A stretch of DNA of 7,553 bases from Sphingobacteriaceae bacterium (GTDB lineage Bacteria; Bacteroidota; Bacteroidia; Sphingobacteriales; Sphingobacteriaceae), in contig JAIPAN010000047.1 in the NCBI GenBank assembly GCA_021740025.1, positions 1 to 7,553 on the forward strand, read 5' to 3'. Under the pieces are notes generated by a model. The model was not told the origin of the DNA and ran no database searches. It saw nothing but the letters and a program-made list of their open reading frames with translations. The translations under genes were made by a program, and so were the position numbers. How positions within the stretch are numbered: position 1 is the first letter of the stretch; each line of letters starts with the position of its first letter. Shown here piece after piece: positions 6,575 to 7,553 of the stretch.

Positions 6575-7553
6575 TTGGATTATTTAAACGGACTAAACCC
6601 CTCACAAAAAGCAGCTGTAGAGCAAACCGAAGGGCCTGTAATGATTGTTGCCGGTGCCGGCTCTGGAAAAACTAGGGTGATTACCTATCGGGTGGCGCAT
6701 TTAATTAGAAAAGGGATAGATCCATTTAACATTTTAGTCCTTACTTTTACCAATAAAGCAGCCAAAAGTATGCAAGAACGCATATTTGAGGTTGTTGGCC
6801 CCGAAGCCAAAAATTGTTGGATGGGTACTTTTCACTCTGTTTTTGCTAAAATATTACGAGTAGAGGCCGATAAAATTGGCTACCCCACAAATTTTACCAT
6901 TTACGATACCGACGATAGCAAAAGTTTAATTCGGAGTATTCTTAAAGAATTACAGCTCGACGATAAACTTTACAATGCCAACTTTGTGCACAATCGCATT
7001 TCAAACGCCAAAAATAACCTCATTTCTTCTGCTGAATATGTGCAAAGTGAACACATACAAAGCGAAGACCGTGCAAGCGGACGGGGGCAATTGGGAGAAA
7101 TATACCAAGCCTATACACAACGTTGTTTTAAGGCTGGCGCAATGGACTTTGATGATTTACTTTTTAAAACCAATGTATTGCTAAAAGAACACCCAGATGT
7201 GTTATACAAATACCAAAACAGGTTTAAATACATCATGGTGGATGAGTACCAGGATACCAACTTTTCCCAATACCTCATTGTAAAAAAATTAGCAGCCATT
7301 ACCGAAAATATATGTGTGGTAGGTGATGATGCCCAAAGCATTTACGCTTTTAGAGGGGCCAACATTCAAAATATTTTAAACTTTGAAAAAGATTACCCCG
7401 ATTTAAAGATATTTAAGCTGGAACAGAACTATCGCTCCACCCAAAATATTGTAGAGGTGGCAAATAGTGTGATTGCTAACAATAAAAATCAGCTTCAAAA
7501 AACGGTATTTTCTGAAAAAGAGCAGGGAGAAAAAATAAAAGTTCTCAGAGCCT
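6575..7553 (+). CDS. uvrD: UvrD/PcrA-type superfamily 1 DNA helicase, N-terminal part, 3' end outside window
   Basis: This is an ATP-dependent 3'-5' DNA helicase of excision and mismatch repair. The 326 visible residues cover most of the 1A/1B region. Motifs in order are the Q motif LNPSQ (7-11), Walker A AGAGSGKT (26-33), Ia LTFTNKAA (56-63), Ib GTFHS (84-88), II DEYQDT (223-228), III VGDDAQSIYAFRG (249-261) and IV QNYRS (284-288). The frame has no interruption up to the window end. The start is TTG at 6575. An in-frame TGA at 6566-6568 excludes anything further upstream except a rare ATT at 6572, and the first in-frame ATG (codon 23) would delete the Q motif. MDYLNGLNPSQ also matches the usual family N-terminus. 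The gap to the TPR sensor is 79 nt, with no clear terminator or perfect promoter box between them (TAATTTAG at 6544-6551 is one mismatch from TAnnTTTG). Confidence 0.95.
   Translation, partial: MDYLNGLNPSQKAAVEQTEGPVMIVAGAGSGKTRVITYRVAHLIRKGIDPFNILVLTFTNKAAKSMQERIFEVVGPEAKNCWMGTFHSVFAKILRVEADKIGYPTNFTIYDTDDSKSLIRSILKELQLDDKLYNANFVHNRISNAKNNLISSAEYVQSEHIQSEDRASGRGQLGEIYQAYTQRCFKAGAMDFDDLLFKTNVLLKEHPDVLYKYQNRFKYIMVDEYQDTNFSQYLIVKKLAAITENICVVGDDAQSIYAFRGANIQNILNFEKDYPDLKIFKLEQNYRSTQNIVEVANSVIANNKNQLQKTVFSEKEQGEKIKVLRA

Noticed and set aside
6975..7184. Open frame in a second plus-strand frame within the helicase gene
   Set aside because: The UvrD frame is uninterrupted here and carries the conserved helicase sequence, so this is a shadow.

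Overview
The window is AT-rich DNA whose gene set and signals point to a Bacteroidota chromosome (taxon inferred, not searched). No gene has a recognisable Shine-Dalgarno sequence before its start. Two minus-strand genes have a perfect TAnnTTTG -7 box, the Bacteroidota promoter signature. There is also a short lysine-starting lipoprotein and a TPR/transmembrane sensor of a kind common in this phylum. I see no mobile element, CRISPR array, tRNA or rRNA.

Layout. (1) 1-551 (+): the C-terminal half of an ABC-F ATPase of the YbiT-like type, cut by the left edge. It converges on a minus-strand block and shares a bidirectional terminator (551-582) with it. (2) 602-4512 (-): a compact three-gene unit, transcribed as M20-family metallopeptidase, then a YyaL/SSP411-type thioredoxin-domain protein (2-nt gap), then a SlyD-type FKBP prolyl isomerase (36-nt gap). 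A -7-like box sits just before the first gene. (3) 4587-4788 (-): a 48-codon lipoprotein gene with its own terminator and a -7 box. (4) 4801-5025: an approximately 85% AT divergent intergenic region. (5) 5026-6495 (+): a signal peptide, six TPRs, one membrane helix, a coiled coil and a histidine-kinase phosphoacceptor (DHp) domain, with no ATPase domain after it. (6) 6575-7553 (+): the N-terminal 326 codons of a UvrD/PcrA helicase that most likely starts at TTG, cut by the right edge.

How they fit together. The M20, YyaL-like and SlyD-like genes are probably co-transcribed and have peptide-turnover or protein-quality roles, but no shared pathway can be proven from sequence. ABC-F (ribosome-associated) and UvrD (DNA repair) are housekeeping genes. 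The accessory-looking part is 4587-6495, where the lipoprotein and the kinase-like TPR sensor diverge from one AT-rich regulatory region.

The most notable points are the kinase-like sensor that ends after its DHp domain, the Arg replacing the H-loop His in the second ATPase domain of the ABC-F protein, and the small unannotated-looking lipoprotein gene. No clearly new multi-gene system is visible.
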